NCBI GenBank assembly: GCA_905331475.1
Contig: CAJNYU010003342.1
Span: 98,738 to 162,737 of the forward strand
Direction of reading: 5' to 3'
DNA from: Rotaria socialis
Taxonomy: Eukaryota > Rotifera > Eurotatoria > Philodinida > Philodinidae
Length of the DNA stretch: 64,000 nucleotides
Part shown: in pieces, positions 1 through 13,039 of the stretch
How the letters are laid out: each line of letters opens with the position of its first letter
How positions within the stretch are numbered: position 1 is the stretch's first letter
Notes under the pieces: model-generated
The model's database searches: none
What the model saw: only the letters and a program-made list of their open reading frames with translations
Told to the model about the DNA's origin: nothing
Translations under genes and position numbers: made by a program

Positions 1-1944
1 TTCCGTCGCCTATAATATTGTCAAGAACAAATTTGACTGCATCGACTAGACTGGTTGACGAGAAAACGTTTGGACCCTGAATAATAGGTTTGATGCTATG
101 CAAAAAAAAAGGACAAAGTTCATCTAAAACAACATAATTGAGAACACATACCGACTTACATGCGAAAAATTATCGTGAAGAATATCATCAAAATCTATGT
201 TCGGAACAAGTAAACTTAATTCATAATTCGCCATTAAGTGAAAATCTTTGAGCAAATATCTCCAATAACAATCTAAAATAGTGACCTATTTTTCAAAGAG
301 TGATGTTAGCAAACAAAGCTTTAAAAAAATTATATTGCTGTCTGTCGGATTATTATATCGATTCACTTTGAATCTATATTATTTACTTTTCATACTCACA
401 CAGTAGAAAAAAGTATGTTATGATTCTCATGAAAACGAAAATTGCGTAGCGTGGCTAATCTTTCAATAAGTAGGATGAGGGTATAGGTGAGAATAAGCAC
501 AGACCACGAATAATGTAATAAGAAGTGTATCAAAGGCATCAGTCGTAAATTACTTGCTATGTTTAGAATAACAGGCACTACCTTGATATATTAATAAGAA
601 ATAAAATATAAAGTGGTCATAATTTAATCATTTTCAATAATACAATGAATACAATCAATGAGAAATCTATGCGAGTAGGTGCAGTAGACTCTTTTAGATA
701 AATTAACAATAAACAACAGTATAATCTCAAAGCCAGCTTGTGCTTCATTCTATAGTAACCGTCAAGTGTTTCAAACTATAAACAGTAAAAACAAAAACAT
801 TACATATTTATACTATTATATAGCTATTAGAAAGGATTTCTTTTTATTCCGACTCAAGCGTGAGTGTATTGATAGCTAGTTGATCGACCTATTTCTATTT
901 TACATTACATTCTGACGTTTTTCTTGTCTAGTATTTTTGCAAAAGATGCATAAACGTAAAATATTGACTAAGACTATTTTAGTGTGTGTTCTAAAATTAT
1001 AAGTCCGTCGGACTGTGTCCATATATGTATAAAGAAACAGGCGTCATCTATATTGTTAGTTCCATCGATTGGATAAGAAATTTCTTGAGAAAAAAACCAG
1101 CATTGATCTAATTTGTACGTCAGTGTATTTTCATTATCAAGTACTTTGCGTAAGTGCTCAGTACCAAAGGTACTTTTGATTTTAAAAGTCTAATCTTTTT
1201 CTAGAAAAAAAACAGTTTCTTCATAAGCACTTTTCTCGAACGCATCAAATTCAATATTTTAATTGAATCAAATTCTATATTCCTACAGAAAAGTAAATGA
1301 ATTCAGACAACCATCAATTAAACTAGGTCAGCTGAACATTGATAAATTATTTCCCAAGATATCAATATAAATACATTTATGTTTAACGTATATATCGATT
1401 CATATTGTGCTTAGATAATTTGTCTCGCGAGAAATGCCATTCCTGGTGATCAATCACTTTCCCACAAATAAATGCCTGATTGTAAACGGTCAATCGCGCT
1501 GATGTAAAATATTTCAGACGTAGTTGTATCTGAGTTAGCTCTATGTCATAGTTATCTAACCGATTCTTTTTCAAAGACATTTTTAATCCTACTCAATTTC
1601 GAATTACTCCATTATCCATCATTAGGCACTGAGTTAACATGAATATTTTTTTCAAACACTTTGCTATGATGCAATGAACCAGTGATTACATTCTATTAGA
1701 AACAGCCATCTGAAACTTTCTCCCATTGTCGCTTCGCTATATATTCAATGGAAAGAATTGCTTCGTTGCACTGTAGCTTAACATGCGAATTGCCTATAAG
1801 AGAAAGTGCGTAGAAATCGATTTTAATAGACGAGATTATAGGGGTTATGCATACAGTGATAGATGTTTGCTTGAGAAAACACGAATTCCATGACTTGATG
1901 AATCTTTTTCATCAGATTTCTATTAGAAATCTTAATTCAAATTT
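1..1944. other. Gene-free AT-rich region at window start
   Basis: No spliced or unspliced reading frame here resembles a known family. Short open stretches on both strands lack exon-intron logic. It could hold 5' flank of the TARBP1-like gene or the end of a gene outside the window. I see no RNA gene or clear repeat. Confidence 0.5.
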
Positions 1945-4900
1945 ATGAAAAGTAAAACTTTTAATTTTTCTTTAGATAAAATGGAACTTTTGGCATCATT
2001 TTTAAATCTCAATGATTTATCAAATCATATTACAACATCCATGTCAAATATTCTTACCTATCAGAATGAACCAAGTAGACAAGAAAAAGAAATCGAAGAA
2101 CTGAGTCAAGTTTTAGACGCTCTACCAATAAATATACACATTGATTCAATTTCAATTTCAAGTCAACTTTTTGATTATTTATTACAAAATTCACCATCAA
2201 TGCATCACTATCGTTTATTATCTGCATGTTTAAATTTCATGAAAATAGAAGATCGTCTTCATCGTATAAAAAATATTCTTCTAATTATTCTTGACCATGA
2301 ACAAACATTAGAATTTCGTGAACTTCTATGCAAATTACTCAACAGTACTGAACATTCTATTTCATTATCGTTAAATTACGATTGGACACAATTAGAAACA
2401 GCAATGTACAGTCAACATGACCCAAAATTTCTTACTTATGTTTGGCGATTTTTTTCTAAACATCATCAAACTAAACTAGAAGACATTCTTGTTCGTACAT
2501 TGCCAATAATTAAAAATAATGATGAATTATTTCTTCTGTTACTAATCGATTTACGATCCATAAAACTCTTTATTACAATGCCATCATTTTGGTATTTATT
2601 ACAACGTTCATTAGGTGATTGTACATTGAATACTGATCGTACACGAAAATGTGCTTTATATTTATTTCAACAAATATTAATCAACGATGAATATAAACAT
2701 ATTGAAATCAAAGAGGAAAAATTCAACCGATCTCTAATTTTAATCGATGAGACAACAAAACAATTTTGGGCTGATTTCATTGTTCTTTATGAAATGCTTG
2801 AAGATGGCGTTGTTCATTTAATTAAGCCACTGTTAACAAAATTCGATCGACTTCTAAGTTTTTCGCATGAGCACGGTAAGATTTTTTTGTTTTCGTCTGT
2901 GCAAAAGCGAAATATTGATTTTACTCTTTGATTTAGAGTTATCTTTAACATGGTTATTTATTTTACTACAACGTTTATTTGCTAATTCAAGTTCTCCACT
3001 TGCACGCTGGACTATTCGATGGTTTTTTAATGCAATGAAATTGCCTGATAGTCATGTAGAAGACGTGAGTGGGCAAAAAAATGATTTTCTTTGTAATTGA
3101 ATTGTTAAACATCACGGACGTGTAATTAGACGGAATAAAAATTCTAATCTCCTTTAGTTAAGTATCACGCATTGTGGAAGTATTTATCTTAACTATAAAA
3201 AGCAAAAGTGATAATCATCGACATTTGTCAGGAGATCTCATAAAGAAAAGAACCTACTCTCATTAATAGTTCTGTTGAGGGAATAGCTTTTTCATTTAGT
3301 TCATTGTCTGATGAAACACTTTCATCGTGGTATGGATGATTGTGTTTGCGTTTCTTTGAACGTTGAGAATGTTTTTACTCAAGGAAATTAACTGAGCACG
3401 ATAGTCGAAGAGATTCAACATGTTAAAATACTTCGATTCTCATTCATTTTTCCTAGAGAAAACGTATGAAGAATATTTTTGATTAGTTACAAACGTGCTC
3501 GTCGTGATCATGAAGCTCAAAGTTCTTTCATGTTAATAGAAACCTTTGTTTCTGCAATAGTAAACCTCGTCATTTGGCATCGATACGACCATAGCTTAGC
3601 TGATGAATTGAGTATTTCTCCTCCAAGCAGGAATAATTCGAGGAAAAACGATAGATGATAGCGGAAAACAAATTGTCTTAAAATATCCTGAGGATAATTT
3701 TACGAATGATCTTCGCTTATATTAATGTCTCATACACTCGCGAGGTATTATCCGATCATCTAAAAGATATTGTTTTAGCTTTGTTATGTGGTGTTTCTCA
3801 GAAATTCAATGTTTGGACAGGTGAATTTGGAAACCCTATAGCATTAAGAGAAACAATAGAAACGTCAAGGACTTTTCAAGTTGATAGAGCTTTTTGGCAG
3901 CCATAGCGCACACACCTTGAGTCGCGTGCTATTCTATCATTTCTTTTCAATAATTGTTTTATGCTAAGAACGTAACACTTTTTATATATATATTCGACTA
4001 CTCTTTAGTTAACCTTGTTCTGGCAAAAAATTAATCATCCGGTGCATGTTCTATAGAGGTTTTCTACTATAGTAATAATACACGAAAGACCACGATTATT
4101 TATTTTATTTAGTTCTTTCTTGAATATGTTGTTGATTGGTCATCAAATAATTTTGTTTTTCTTAAGTAAGATATTATTTATTCTGCTATCTAACTTATAA
4201 AATCTTCTCGGCTATTAGAGGCGAAGAGATAAGTGATTCACAACCTATGGAACAATGTTTAGAATCTTATCTTGAACGATGGCTTAATCATAGTGAAAAT
4301 CCAAGTAAGAATATCGTTGAAATTCTATGTAATTTCTATTTTTATATTCTTAGACGCATGCTTATTAACATTGCTATCACGCATACAAACAATTAAATGG
4401 TCACAACTATCGCTCGTACGTGTCTTATATTCCTTGAGAACATTCGCTTTGACTCATCAAAATCAATCTCTATTAAATGATGATCACATAAAAATATTCT
4501 CATCAATCATACTAACACAATTTCATACATATGCACCAGTTCTTCGTCTATCGGCATATGCATCCATATTTGATATTGCTATTAACCTTCTTGATTGGTC
4601 GATTTCATCAGTATCATCAAATCTCCTGCGATTTTTTGCATTCTTTGATCGATCAACATTTTTATCGAAACATTTTCAAACTATATCAACTTATTTCGCA
4701 TTCAATATTCGACAATTACAAACATTAATCGAAGAATTTCTTGTATCCGAAGATTTCAATAGCTCATTAGATACTCGATTATTTTCGCTGGATAATACAT
4801 TAATGGAATATCGTCAAATAGCATTTCTACTTGACCTTATTGATATTCATAATACAGACATATTAAAAACAATATTTAATCCGCTCATTGAAAACATTCG

Positions 4901-7900
4901 AACAGCTTATCAACGTCCTTATATGTCAATAAATAATGTTCGAAGATCTATTGAACTTTTTTCGTGTTTAATACAAGAACATTATTTTCATTCGTCGAAT
5001 TTCATTAAAGATTGGCTTTCATCAAGTATTCGATTAATTGTACGAGAAGGTTTAAATTTCATTAAAATACATTGTGTAAGCGAGAGAAAAATATTTTATT
5101 TCAAATTATCGAGCTATTTCTTTATTTGTAACATATAGATTAAACAACCAATGGCTTTTGTAAAATTACCAATCGTATTTTTAATGATTGGCAGCCACGA
5201 TGATATAAGCCGATTTTTACAAGAATTAATAACTCAAATTGAAACATGCGCACAACAACAGGTAAATAAATAAACTTATTTTATCGGATGGAAATGTATA
5301 CTTTGATCCGACTAGAATTGTAAAGCATCCGATTTCTATTTGAACAGTCAGCCGTAGAATAAAACAAATCAAATAATCATTCGGAAGAAATTGCTTAAAT
5401 GTCAGAATTTCTTCTCTCACAAGAATAGAGATCCATTCGATCTGAATGCCAATATAAAGTTCATCGTTTTTCGTAGCTTCTTTTGTGTATCTGCTTTCAT
5501 TTTGTTTTCTCACATTTTCTAGTAACGCGCAAATGAGTTTCCCAAGAGCAAAAAAATGTTGGCTAATGAGAATTAACGAGAAACAGCTGTTCACTAACTA
5601 GCGAATCCGAGAAAAGCATGCTTCAATACTATTCTTCTCTATGACATCATGCACAATCCAGGAATGGAACGGCAAAAATTTTTATTTAGATGACAAGAAC
5701 GTACAAAAGAGTTCAAACGAAAGGATATTCTATCTTCCAAATCCGGTTAAAATTACAACAAAATTTATCGAAGAGTCAAGTCAAATAGGTGTCTTCGCAT
5801 AATAAAAGTTCTACCCGCTGGCACATCTCATAGAATTATTTTCGCAGTTTCCTAAACGAATTGACGTTAGCTAGCACAGCATTACTGATTCGATTCTTTA
5901 GTAACTATCAGAGTTCATATTACAGTTTGATTAAATTCACTTGATCGAGACCTGCACACTTATTTATTCATAAGTGAATCTAATCTAAACTTTAGACTTA
6001 CATTTTCGAATTCTTTTTAGCCAGGAAATAATTGGCAATCTCTATTGATTTTATTTGCTCATTCGACGAATTGGCTGTTAACACATCGATTAGCAGATTT
6101 TAACAATGAATGGAATACAAAACTTCGAATTCTTCCATCGCTCTCTAAACTTCTACCATTACTCGATCAACCAAATGTCAGGTATAAATTTGAAATCTAT
6201 GGTTTTTATCACATATTTATTTCTAAAAAAAAGCATTCCACAAGCCGATATGCTAGTTGCTAAGCATCTATTAATCGCTAATAATATATCATCAACAGAT
6301 TTATGTAATAATATCATTGATGATCTATTCAAAGCATCGGCAAAGGAACTACCTCAACTTTTCCGTGCTATTGGTGTTTTACTTCAGCAAGCACAAGTAA
6401 ATAAAAACAAACAATATTCTTTTTTTATCATTTACACTAAATATCGAATTTTATTTTTTTAGATCACAAATGAAACTAAATGTAAATTAATAGAAAATGC
6501 CATGACTGCACTCAACGAACTGGACCATCGAATGCCAGTCTATTGGCCTTGTTTAACAGCGTTTTCTCAAGCAATTTCATCGTCTGTTACAGACATAAAC
6601 GTTTCCACCCTATTGACACAAGTGTGTAACTGACAGATGATGGATTCATGACAGATTTGATTTAAAATTATCATCTATTTCTTAAATAGTGGTTTACGCA
6701 GATGCTTAAAACATGTGGCCATGTGTCAGGAATAATGAATGTCATACTCGAATCAATAGTTCCGATATGGCTACATGAGCATCGCATTCAATCATCTCAT
6801 TTACCAGTTTTAATTGAATGTGTCATTTTTGGACAAATTTATCAAAAAGATAAAAAGTACAATAGCGATAAAAATAAATGTAATTGAGAAAAAAACACTT
6901 TCCTTTTTGTTCTAGACAACAATGGCAAGCAGAGCAACTGGTTGAACAAGATGAATCGACTCGTTTACTCATTACTAATACTAATATTATACCGTAAGTT
7001 AATCGAATCGGGATCATCCATTATATCTGAATTGACTCTTCTAGTGAATATCGTTATGATCGGAATATTCGTGTATTAATACAATTATTTATTCTTCATA
7101 TTTGGCCATCGTTACATAATGCTCAACAAAATGATATTCTTTCGCAAGTCATTGAGAAACATCGTCAGGTCGCATCAAAAGAACGACGACCACGTTTCTG
7201 TACGAATTCTCTCGAACATCGTATTATGTTTCGTTCTCTTCAATGTATTCTTTGTTTGACATCTGCTATCAAAAACTCGGTAGAAAGAAATTTAGACAAC
7301 AAAAATCAACATGTTTTTTTTTTGTTACTTGTTGGTTTTAGAGTCTTTTAAAAACAATCTACGATTATATAGTTGATGCATTAACACGAGAAAATGAACC
7401 ATCACTTCGTTTACTCTCCGAATGGATTATTATTCGGTTAATATCAGAAGATCGAACAGCAGGTCTAAATGATTTATATCAATATTTACAACATGCTCAT
7501 CAACATAAAACCGGAACTGTTTGTGCTTGGATATCCATAGCATCACATATTCCAAGTCTTCTATCCGATCAAGCTGAACAGGTTAAAAATAAAAGTTTTC
7601 ATTGTTGATTTTTATTTTAATAAAATCTACTTTTAATTAGATTGACTATTTAAATAAAGTCTTCAAATATCTAAGTCCATTATTGATACATTCGAATTTT
7701 CATATTCGAACTTTTGCTTGTTCAACAATGATTAAATTACTGGAATATATTGAACGGCATAACCTACAAAATGAAACATCCTATGATGCTTATCAATTTT
7801 TTAAACTAAACGATGAAAAATCTGAGTACTATCTTATCTTCTTGGGTTTTTCTTTTCTAAATTATTTTATCTATAGACTTGCTCGATATACAACGAAACT

Positions 7901-10494
7901 TCAAAGTTTATTTATTTATCAATTCGACCCAATACGAGATTTTTCACTTGAAACAATTTTTTATATATTACCAAAACTATCTTTAATAGCCGATGATGAA
8001 TATTTATGGTCGAAATGGTTTATCGAAATAGGTCAACAATTACATTTGACATTTCCAATATCAGTTCATAATGTTTCCACAATTTTACAGTCGTGTCCAA
8101 TGGGAATATGGAGATTAACTGGTAAATAGAATTTGCAAAGAAAATTTATTTTACAAAAGCCTTCACACCATAGATTTATTCGTTTTTTCGACAAAAATTT
8201 TGAGTTAAGACTATGCGAAAACTACTATGCTTGAAAACAGAGTAATACTTATGTTACTGTAGCTGCAGTCAGTTGTTTTTTTTCTAGGAGAAAAAATGTT
8301 GTGTTAAAACTTACGCACGATAAACGAAGCAATAAGATACAATATTTGTTATTTTGACAACTATTTAGCTTCTGGAAAAAGTGAAATTGGAGGAACACAA
8401 GATGAAGAAGGATCTTCGACGATTCAATATAAAGCCAATCCTTATCCAGTTATCGAAGCGCTTGATGATACTGAATTAAGAGGAAGCATTAAACGAACTG
8501 AATTGATTGTTGTTGCGTCTCTTATTGATAAACAAACAAATTTAGGAGGTAAGTGTATTCAGTGATTATTTATAAATCTTTTTTTTAAATCACGATACCA
8601 TGATGACATAACCATAGAGAATTATTTCTATAGAAGATACTATAAACTTTCCAAGGACTTGTTCTTAAGTTTTATTTATATGACATGAATCAAGAACGAT
8701 TTTGATTAAACCCCTACACAGAATAGAAGCCCTCCCCCTGGGTTAGATTTCTCCATTGAAAACCAAGGTTTACTTCATGAAAAATGAAAGGATAAACATT
8801 TCTCTATCAAATAACGCAAAAACTGGCATCAGGGCATGCTTTGCTGCAAAATTATAGCTTGCGGAACAGAGACATCACCCATGGGCTTCTATTCTGTAGG
8901 AGGGTTTAACCAACTGAACGATATATAAAAACAGAGTATCTATTAAAAATTTGAATAGACAAATATTATGCCTTTTTAATTCATTTATCTCATCAATAAT
9001 CACAAAACAGCGAGGTAAACTCTACAGTTTTGGTTTAGTGCTTTTATTCCTTCGTTGTCTCAATGCATAAAACTCGAAGTACTAATTAGATTCATTTGAA
9101 AGAAAAAGATTACAAAAATTAAATTCACATCGCATTAAAAAGTCTTATCAGAATTTGATCCAAAAACCTGTTAATTTGCATTATTAATGCGATGCGAAGC
9201 AGAAGCATTCATGTAGTCCGTCGCGAGTTTTTTTTTTTAATGCGATGCGAAGCAGAAGCATTCATGTAGTCCGTCGCGAGTTTTTTTTTAATGCGATGCG
9301 AAGCAGAAGCATTCATGTAGTCAGTCGCGAGTTTTTTTNGAAGCATTTCTGTCGTCCGTCGCGAGTGTACTTGTGTTGTCTTTTACTTTATCGACGTACG
9401 CATCACGAGTTGTCATTTTGTGACTCGATGATCTCGAGAACCAAAAATCATAGAAAAGCGGTTAAAACGTGAGATCGAAGTATCAAGATCGAACTTAGAA
9501 CATTTGTTTCTAATCTTCAATCTGAAGTTCTGTTCACTCACAAGTGTGGTTCCAAAATGACGAAAATGAAAGAAATTTATGAAGAGATAATTAAAGTGAC
9601 GCCATGAACATATGTTAGCCACTATAGTCTATTCATTTGCAGCTGATCTAAGATAATGAATCATGGAGATAATTAATCGATCAAACGAAATCGATCCTTA
9701 AGAATGTATCGCTAAGTAAGAATAGAGTTTTCTCAGTGATGAATTTCATCATGTTGACATAAAAAGTATTCAAGATTTCTCTGCATCGTAGATTTTTCGT
9801 GACGATCCGATTCGAGCTTCGCATCGCATTTCGTATTCGAGTGAAACTTGAATACCATCTAGTTATCTCTTGTGTCTCATATTTAAATAATGAACCCATG
9901 AAATTATCTATAATCAATTAAATTTCTCACAGATGAATTTAAAATTTTTATTAACAAAGGTTTAAGTCGAACCGGTGAAGTTTTTGGTATAAAAGAATTA
10001 ATAATTGGAAGTATTCGTATATTGGAAGATCAACAATTTCTCAATTTAAGTATGACTTCTCATAAATGGTTACGTATAAAACAAGTAGGAATATTGTTTG
10101 TTCTTCATTTTTTGCTTATTTCTGTTTTATATTTTGTAATTGAGGTACAAGAAAGAGAATTAAAAGATTATTTAATTGATATGCAAGCTCAAGGATATAC
10201 GATCATTGCGCTTGAACAAACAATAAATAGTCAAAATTTATATGAATTTGAATTTCCAGAGAAAACTTTACTTTTACTTGGGTATAAAAGAATACTCTTG
10301 AATTTTATTGATTTTATTTACTTTTTACTCTTTGTAGAAATGAACGCGAAGGTATTCGAGCTGATCTTTTGTCTTTAGTAGATGCAACCGTTGAAATTCC
10401 ACAAGCCGGTGTTATTCGTTCATTGAATGTCCATGTTAGTGGTGCCCTCTGCATATCTGAATATACAAGAAAGTATATGAATAAGATGAAATAA
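1945..10494 (+). CDS. TARBP1: TARBP1-like tRNA (guanosine-2'-O)-methyltransferase, SpoU/SPOUT family
   Basis: Multi-exon gene. Exons read: 1945-2875, 2937-3064, 3745-3820, 4221-4304, 4354-5075, 5139-5261, 6021-6181, 6234-6396, 6463-6621, 6690-6856, 6916-6993, 7045-7279, 7342-7581, 7641-7825, 7877-8121, 8369-8548, 9960-10084, 10145-10281, 10338-10494. They sum to 1432 codons with continuous frame (about 1431 aa; human TARBP1 is about 1,620). The N-terminal ~1,200 residues are helical-repeat-like. The C-terminal SpoU methylase domain is unmistakable: [25 protein letters not shown], the SAM-knot motif LLLLGNEREGI, and [17 protein letters not shown]. The family 2'-O-methylates G18 of some tRNAs. 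The exon at 3745-3820 is the least certain, with a weak acceptor, but it restores the frame. The ATG at 1981 is an alternative start. The 1.4-kb intron 8549-9959 is unusually long here and contains repeats. Confidence 0.9.
8706..8909. mobile_element. TTAA-flanked MITE-like element in TARBP1 intron
   Basis: TTAA at 8706-8709 and at 8906-8909 bracket about 196 bp. Reading inward from each TTAA the ends are near-identical in inverted orientation: ACCCCTACACAGAATAGAAG on the left and ACCCTCCTACAGAATAGAAG on the right. No coding capacity. TTAA target duplication and short inverted ends are typical of piggyBac-type non-autonomous elements; that assignment is inference. Confidence 0.55.
9186..9366. 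repeat. Tandem repeat of ~52 bp, three full copies plus a degenerate fourth
   Basis: Copies begin at 9186, 9239 and 9290 with AATGCGATGCGAAGCAGAAG, continue through GTCCGTCGCGAG (GTCAGTCGCGAG in copy 3) and end in a T-run of variable length. A degenerate copy lies at 9340-9366. An undetermined base (n) at 9339 suggests assembly trouble at the repeat. The inverse complement of the first 15 bases occurs at 9816-9830, so 9186-9830 could be one element with inverted ends. It lies in the large TARBP1 intron. Confidence 0.8.
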
Positions 10495-10795
10495 CACGCA
10501 AAAAGATATGGTGCTTTTTTTTCTATTGTTTTTGTTTTTCGTTATTAAGCAAGCATGTTGTGATGTTTCTAGTTTGTGATTTGTTTTAGATAAACTTGAA
10601 AGATCATTATTTAGTGAGATCTTTAGACATAATACTTTTAGGTTTTAGATGGACGATGATTTAGATTAACATTTTTAGAAGTAGATGAAAAGGGAATCTA
10701 CCGATGAATTAAGAACATTTCTCTTGATCGAATATTGTTTTTAATTCAATACGAATGGAAAAAGCAAACATCGTTTTTCTTTCAAGTTTTAGATA

Positions 10796-13039
10796 ATGCG
10801 CATTTATGATGAATTCAAATCGATGTTTATCACCATCTGTTTTCATGCTTATGTTTTCTTGATCAGTGGATTGATTATTAACTTTTTACAATTATGTTCA
10901 TGTGTTATATGGCCATTTAGCAAAGAACTGTATAGAAAAATTAATTGCTTTCTAGCATTGGGTATATGGAGTCGTAAGTATTGGAGTTTTCTATTGCAAG
11001 AGCTTTTTGTTTACAATTAAATACTCATTTATTCAGAAAAAAATAAAATTGACTCGAACTTAGCCGCATAAGTACACCCGTCAAGGTCAACTTTCAATTT
11101 TTCATCTCTAGGATAATTTTATGATTCAATAAATACTTGTTCGAATCTGCAGTATCCTACTACAACGAATTAGCCCGCTCAGTTACACTATGATTGTCGA
11201 AAATTATCTTATATTTTGAAGAATTTCTTTTGTTGTTTATAATTTTTCTTCTATAGAGTTTACTTTCTACGCTCAATGGTGGTCTCAAAGTAATTGTGTT
11301 TTGTATATAAATCCTGAAGATTTGGAAAAAGTTCGTCATGAACATGCAATCGTTATGTAAGTTCATCCGTGCAAAATCATCCACAAGCAAAATATTTGAT
11401 TAAAAATTTAGAATGAACCATAAATATGATATTGATTGGCTTGCAGGTTGGATTATTTGTCAACGTTTAGGAATTATACAGGTAACATTCGACGTAAACT
11501 CTTCTATTCATATTCTATTTTATGTTGATTAGGGATCGAAAATCGTTGGTAAACAATCTCTTAAATTAGTTCCTATAGTTGGTTGGTGTTGGATATTTAC
11601 TGAATCAATATTTTTGCGTCGTGTATGGGAAAGCGATCGTGAAACATTGGTTCACGACTTAAGCAAAGTTCTTGCTAATTATCCAAAAGATTATTACTTC
11701 AATGTAAAGAAGTTTATTTTCTTTTTGTCTAAGTTAAAATATCTCTATATTTTTCTTTTCCTGTTTAGTTTTTACTTTTCTGTGAAGGTACCCGATTTAC
11801 CGAAAAGAAAAGATTAATGAGTATGAAAATTGCAAAAGAAAAAGGCTTACCAGAACTTAAACATCATATTCTTCCACGTACAAAAGGTTTTACTTTATTG
11901 TTACAAGGAGCAGAAAATCGAAGTAAGTTCTCCATAAGAAAAAAAAAACCTTCTCTTCAAGCAGCCGAATAGTGAGTTACTAGTTATGGAAATTTCGATT
12001 CATGTTATCGATGGTACGTCGAATGATCTTTGGTAACATTTGATTTCACTATCGACGATATACTACTAGCTGTTTACACTGCCGGTCAGAGAATAGTCAG
12101 GTGCTTATGGATGAAATTATCGCTGCAATATTTGTTGGCACAGCTGAAGTTTTACTGACCACCAATCCTATTGATAGTTTTTCTGCTATTCGTACCACAT
12201 GCGAACTAGATTAATTAAACACATTTTCTCATGCTTATATGTAATTATTTATATAACATGATTGAATAACGCATGTAACTAGAATGTAAATATACGGTAA
12301 TAATTAAACAAGTAACACGTACTTGATTGAAATATCTTGCACTAATCATAGCTCTACTCATATATGCTCTGGTGTTCGACTATTAAAATTTGTTAAATAA
12401 AATTAAAATTGTATCAAACAAGAAGTAATCTCTTCTCTTTTTTTTTCTTCAAATCTAGTCGCAGCTGTGTATGATTTAACGATTGGTTTTAAAAATACTG
12501 GAGCTGAACCAACACTTCTTAGTATATTAAAAGGACGTTCATGTCAAGCAGAAATATTTGTCAAGTGAGTTGTTGTTTTTCTTGAAAAATATTTATCTAA
12601 CTTTTCTGTTCAGGCGTATTCCTGTTTCGAAAATTCCACAAGATACAGAAGGATGCAATAATTGGGTTCATGAATTGTATCAAGAAAAAGATAAAATATA
12701 TGATTACTTTGTTAATCATGGTACATTTGAAGGCAATGGTTTACCACGTATTGAAGTTCCACGTAATTACTATGATTTATTAAATGAACTGGCTTGGATA
12801 TTAATTATTGGTGTTCCTTCATTAATTTATTTATTTAAATTTCTTTGGACAAGTTCATTATTAGTGCGGTTGATGTTCGTTATTTTGATTGGCGTTGGTA
12901 ATTGATGAATATCTTGAGAGACATAATAGAGCCTTCATTTTGTTTGCGTTTTTTAGCAACGATTGGTGTTCGAGCAATGATAGCAGTTACAGTGACTGAA
13001 CGCGGTTCAAAATATGGAGAAATACACAAAGACAAATAA
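10796..13039 (+). CDS. AGPAT3: 1-acyl-sn-glycerol-3-phosphate acyltransferase, AGPAT3/4 (gamma/delta) type
   Basis: Eight exons: 10796-10973, 11257-11356, 11412-11481, 11533-11703, 11769-11922, 12459-12564, 12614-12897, 12957-13039. They sum to 382 codons (381 aa; vertebrate AGPAT3/4 are about 376-378). The enzyme acylates lysophosphatidic acid to phosphatidic acid in ER/Golgi membranes. Visible features are an N-terminal hydrophobic segment (residues ~10-40), the catalytic H-x4-D motif in NHKYDID, the EGTRFTE motif, the conserved stretch LPELKHHILPRTKGFT, AAVYD, and a C-terminal hydrophobic hairpin. The match runs the full length, down to GVRAMIAVT near the end. The gene starts about 300 bp after the TARBP1 stop on the same strand. 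The AGPAT3 versus AGPAT4 assignment is not settled by eye. Confidence 0.93.

Noticed and set aside
5226..5594. 122-aa open frame on the - strand
   Set aside because: It overlaps a TARBP1 exon and intron on the opposite strand and has no recognisable content.
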